Source: Phaeodactylibacter luteus
Lineage (GTDB): Bacteria > Bacteroidota > Bacteroidia > Chitinophagales > Saprospiraceae
DNA: 64,000 nucleotides
Assembly (NCBI RefSeq): GCF_007993045.1
Contig: NZ_VOOR01000024.1
Location: 1 to 64,000 of the forward strand
Direction of reading: 5' to 3'
Shown here: positions 61,087 through 64,000 of the stretch, piece after piece
How positions within the stretch are numbered: the stretch's first letter is position 1
How the letters are laid out: each line of letters opens with the position of its first letter
Made by a program: the position numbers and the translations under genes
Notes under the pieces: model-generated
What the model saw: only the letters and a program-made list of their open reading frames with translations
Databases searched by the model: none
Told to the model about the DNA's origin: nothing

Positions 61087-62405
61087 TGGAACGATTGCGC
61101 ACGCTGCTCGTGCAGCCCGCCCGTATGATCCGCTCGTCTTTTACGTGTGCCGGTGCTCCGCTCAAACGGGTCAGGCCTTTCCGGGTCAGCCCATTTGTAT
61201 TTGTCTTGGTTTGCCTGCTTCTTGCCGGGGCAGCCCCATCAGAGCGTTGGGGCTTCTGGGGGCACCGCCGGATCAACCGTTTGGCGGTGTTCACGCTGCC
61301 CCCGGAGATGATCCCCTTCTTCAAGCAGAACATAGAGTACCTCACCGAGCATGCTGTAGACCCGGACAAACGGAGGTATGCGACCCGGCATGAGGCGGTG
61401 CGTCATTATATTGACATCGACCACTGGGGCAAAGCGCCTTTCCCGGAAGTGCCCCGCAACTGGACGGATGCCCTGATGAAATTTACGGAGGTGGGGCTGT
61501 TGCAGCCGAGTGGGGATACCCTTCTCCTGAGCCGGGATACCGTTGACGGGCGCGTCTTGATCAGTTTAGACTTGGGCGCGGGCAAGGTACAGGCGCCCTA
61601 TGCCTCTGCATACCGGTCTTTCTTTCAGGAAAACCTTATGCCGCAATATTATGAGGACGAATGGCGGGTAGACTGTGACACGCTGCGCGAGCTTTTTGGC
61701 CTGTCGGCAGAAGCCCTGCCCTGTGCATCTGCTTATGCTGTAGACCACTTTTCTGAATATGGGATTTTGCCCTATCATCTGCCGGTCATGCAGCGGCGGC
61801 TCACGGAAGCTTTCCGCAGGAAGGATGTGCCGGCCATATTGCGCACAGCTGCAGAGTTTGGCCATTATATAGGGGATGGGCATGTGCCCCTGCACACTAC
61901 CGAAAATTACAACGGGCAGCTCACCAATCAGGTAGGCATACACGCCTTTTGGGAGAGCCGTATACCCGAGCTTTTTGCAGACCGCGAGTACGATTACTTT
62001 GTCGGGAAAGCCGATTACATCGCCGACCCCAATGCCTATTATTGGGAAGTGGTGTTGGCCAGCCATGCCTTGGTAGACAGTGTGCTGCACATAGAGCGGG
62101 AGCTGAGCGAGACTTTCCCGGAAGACAAGCAGTATTGCTATGAAGAGCGCCTGGGCCGGACGATCCGCACGCAGTGCAAGGAGTACGCTGCGGCCTACCA
62201 CCGACGGCTGTCGGGCATGGTAGAGCAGCGCCTGCGCGATGCAGTGCATGCCATAGGCAGTGCCTGGTACACCGCCTGGGTGGATGCCGGGCAGCCTGAC
62301 CTGAATATAGACCGCTATGAGCTGAGCCCAGGGGAGGCTGAAGAGCTTCGGGCACTAGAAGAGCGGGTACAGTCTGGAAAACAGCAGGGCAGGGCCCATG
62401 AATAG
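61086..62405 (+). CDS. Zinc-dependent phospholipase C / S1-P1 nuclease-like protein
   Basis: A 439-residue exported protein; the ATG at 61086 overlaps the DUF4340 stop. After an N-terminal signal/anchor (PFVFVLVCLLLAGAAPS) the motif ERWGFWGHRRINRLAVFTLP provides the N-terminal Trp and first His ligand of the trinuclear-zinc family. The pattern HYIGDGHVPLHTTENYNG (about 275-292) gives HxxxDxH. It could cleave phospholipids or nucleic acids. It is unusual in a gliding operon. Confidence 0.78.
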   Translation: MERLRTLLVQPARMIRSSFTCAGAPLKRVRPFRVSPFVFVLVCLLLAGAAPSERWGFWGHRRINRLAVFTLPPEMIPFFKQNIEYLTEHAVDPDKRRYATRHEAVRHYIDIDHWGKAPFPEVPRNWTDALMKFTEVGLLQPSGDTLLLSRDTVDGRVLISLDLGAGKVQAPYASAYRSFFQENLMPQYYEDEWRVDCDTLRELFGLSAEALPCASAYAVDHFSEYGILPYHLPVMQRRLTEAFRRKDVPAILRTAAEFGHYIGDGHVPLHTTENYNGQLTNQVGIHAFWESRIPELFADREYDYFVGKADYIADPNAYYWEVVLASHALVDSVLHIERELSETFPEDKQYCYEERLGRTIRTQCKEYAAAYHRRLSGMVEQRLRDAVHAIGSAWYTAWVDAGQPDLNIDRYELSPGEAEELRALEERVQSGKQQGRAHE

Positions 62406-62458
62406 CAGCCACTGCCTGGCTGTGCGAGCGATGCGGAAGGCAGCCTCCGGCTGGCCCG

Positions 62459-62530
62459 ACGCAGGCAGGGCCGTAGCCTGTAGCGTAGCGGCCCCTGGTG
62501 CATAGGACCTGCCTGGCAGGGGCGCACCCT
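62459..62530 (-). mobile_element. Possible degenerate family A remnant (A10)
   Basis: Fragments CAGGGCCGTAGC, GCGTAGCGGC and CCTGCCTGGCAGGGGC occur in the order of the A core in minus orientation. There are no terminal repeats. It lies in the 204-bp gap between the phospholipase-like and DUF368 genes. Confidence 0.35.
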
Positions 62531-62609
62531 CTCTACCGCTATCGAAACCTGCTGACATAACCCCCTGGTGTAGGGCAATTATTTGGTGGCATTGCGTAGT
62601 TTTGCCGGC

Positions 62610-63587
62610 ATGAGTACATGGACTGCAAAATTGAGCCTGGCCTTGAAAGGCATGGCTATGGGTATGGCGGAAGTCATCCCGGGAGTATCGGGCGGTACAA
62701 TCGCTTTTATCACAGGGATTTATGAAACCCTGTTGGATACCATTAAAAACATATTGGGGCCGGAGGTATGGCGGGCTTTCCGCAGCGGAGGGCTGGGCTC
62801 AGCCTGGGAAAAAGCGAACGGCAGCTTCCTGGTGGCCCTATTGGCGGGCATGTTGGGCGGTATCATCGTCGGCGTATTTGGCATCACCCACCTGCTAGAG
62901 CATTACCCTATTCTATTGTGGGCTTTCTTTTTTGGGCTCATCATCGCCTCTGCCTTATACATAGGGCGTCAGGTGGGGCGGTGGAGCGGGGTAGAAGCGG
63001 TGGGCCTGATAGCGGGCACGGTCATTGCCTACATCATCACGATTGCCAGCCCTGCAGAGGGTAGCACGAGCCTTGGGCTGGTCTTTGTTTCTGGGGTGAT
63101 CGCGATATCGGCTTTGATTTTGCCAGGCATATCCGGCAGTTTCATCCTGCTGCTGATGGGCATGTACACCATCATCATCCCAACCATCAAGGAGGCGATC
63201 AAGACCTTGGCGCCGGAGAGCTTGGTGGTGCTCGGCGTGTTTGGGGCTGGCTGCCTGCTCGGGCTGGCGACTTTCTCCAGGGTGCTGTCCTGGACGTTCA
63301 AGCACTATCACAACCCTACATTGGCCGTCCTTACCGGGTTTATGCTGGGCTCCCTGAACAAAATCTGGCCATGGCGCAAAGCCATCCTTGGGCTGACCGA
63401 GGAAGGTGAGCTGGTGAGCATCGGCCCTGGCGTGGTAGTGGACAAGGTAGTCCGGGAAGCTAACCTGCTGCCCGGGCAGTACGCTGCTGAGGTGGGGCCT
63501 GCTTTTTTGGGCGGAGCGGTAGCCTGTATGCTGGCCGGCTTGGCTTTGGTGTTCGTATTGGAATACGTAGACCAAAAAGATAAGTAA
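62610..63587 (+). CDS. DUF368 polytopic membrane protein
   Basis: A 325-residue membrane protein with about eight hydrophobic segments. The DUF368 hallmark is near the N-terminus (GMAMGMAEVIPGVSGGTIAFITGIYE), followed by ALILPGISGSFILLLMGMY. Some relatives (PopT/UptA types) translocate undecaprenyl phosphate across the membrane; by that analogy a lipid-carrier flippase role is possible here. Its stop overlaps the aroE start by one base (TAATG). Confidence 0.9.
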   Translation: MSTWTAKLSLALKGMAMGMAEVIPGVSGGTIAFITGIYETLLDTIKNILGPEVWRAFRSGGLGSAWEKANGSFLVALLAGMLGGIIVGVFGITHLLEHYPILLWAFFFGLIIASALYIGRQVGRWSGVEAVGLIAGTVIAYIITIASPAEGSTSLGLVFVSGVIAISALILPGISGSFILLLMGMYTIIIPTIKEAIKTLAPESLVVLGVFGAGCLLGLATFSRVLSWTFKHYHNPTLAVLTGFMLGSLNKIWPWRKAILGLTEEGELVSIGPGVVVDKVVREANLLPGQYAAEVGPAFLGGAVACMLAGLALVFVLEYVDQKDK

Positions 63588-64000
63588 TGGCAGCAGCAGA
63601 CCAATACGAGCGGCTTTTTGGCCTGATCGGCTACCCTTTGTCCCATTCCTTTTCGAAGCGGTACTTCAACGAGAAATTTGCCAGGGAGGGTATAGCGGGG
63701 GCTTTCTACGAGCTGTTCCCATTGGAGCAGATCACAGCCTTCCCTGCTTTGTTGGAAGCCCACCCTAACCTAATCGGCCTGAACGTCACCATCCCCTACA
63801 AACAGGCGGTCATCCCTTATCTGGACCGGCTTGATGAAGGGGCAGCACAAGTGGGCGCAGTGAATACGATTGTGCGGCGCGGGGGCGAGCTGGTAGGTTA
63901 TAATACCGATGTGATCGGGTTTGAGCAGAGCTTGTGCCGCTGGCTGCAGGCCAATGGGGTGAAACTGGACGGGCTACAGGCGTTGGTGTTGGGCACGGGC
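63587..64000 (+). CDS. aroE: Shikimate dehydrogenase (3' end beyond window)
   Basis: An N-terminal fragment of 138 residues, running open to the window end. The start overlaps the DUF368 stop. Substrate-binding YPLSHSFSKRYFN, catalytic Lys in NVTIPYKQ, and GAVNTI plus NTDVIGF are all present. The nucleotide-binding domain begins at the end (ALVLGTG). It reduces 3-dehydroshikimate with NADPH in the shikimate pathway. Confidence 0.93.
   Translation, partial: MAAADQYERLFGLIGYPLSHSFSKRYFNEKFAREGIAGAFYELFPLEQITAFPALLEAHPNLIGLNVTIPYKQAVIPYLDRLDEGAAQVGAVNTIVRRGGELVGYNTDVIGFEQSLCRWLQANGVKLDGLQALVLGTG

Overview
The window is a chromosomal segment of a Bacteroidota bacterium, most likely a marine member of the Saprospiria (Lewinella/Phaeodactylibacter-like). 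That placement is inferred from gliding-motility genes gldA, gldF and gldG, a fused E1-alpha/beta branched-chain 2-oxoacid dehydrogenase, a SusC-type TonB receptor, PorG-like barrels, a DUF2027-Smr protein and -7 boxes of the TAnnTTTG type. No rRNA, tRNA, CRISPR array, prophage or transposase gene is visible. Base composition is moderately GC-rich in genes and AT-rich in the few long promoter regions.

Layout. 1-3.2 kb: LytS/LytTR-type two-component pair (minus strand). 3.5-4.6 kb: S24-type self-cleaving regulator and a small partner. 4.6-8.2 kb: divergent biotin carboxylase and acetoacetyl-CoA synthetase. 8.2-14.1 kb (minus): deoxynucleoside kinase, di-heme peroxidase, murB, a small membrane protein and an MsbA-like exporter. 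14.8-16.6 kb: tandem PorG-like barrels. 17-20.7 kb: ArsC-like protein, hemL, and a histidine kinase/OmpR regulator pair. 21-26 kb: CBS protein, fused E1 dehydrogenase, DUF1573 protein, yaaA. 26.8-29 kb: Crp/Fnr regulator, RNase Z, STAS protein. 29.5-33.7 kb: clpC, infC, rpmI, rplT. 33.8-44.9 kb: lipoproteins, a second di-heme peroxidase, subtilase, CAP protein, 2-hydroxyacid dehydrogenase, lactonase-like propeller, a protein with kinase-like motifs, DUF2027-Smr, a methyltransferase and a 48-residue Cys/Lys-rich protein. 45-53.7 kb: TonB receptor, an atypical KAS III with an acyl-CoA ligase, a BioD-like NTPase, an ArsR regulator and purB. 53.9-64 kb: a plus-strand run with gldA-(232-aa protein)-gldF-gldG-DUF4340-phospholipase C-like-DUF368-aroE (aroE cut by the window end).

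The most striking content lies between the genes. Four families of miniature, non-coding, inverted-repeat elements recur. Family A (about 185 bp, nine clear copies, 20-bp terminal inverted repeats) makes 8-bp target duplications, three of them perfect. Family B is exactly 163 bp and occurs twice, each time nested in an A element. Family C has TIRs of the form AGAGCGTGTTGGG and two internal perfect hairpins. Family D is a 159-bp foldback nested in an A copy. At 10.16-10.69 kb three families are nested (C containing A containing B). Several A and C copies sit exactly on the stop codon of the neighbouring gene, and some lie inside likely operons (histidine kinase/regulator, rpmI/rplT). With no transposase here, these look like MITEs mobilised from elsewhere in the genome.
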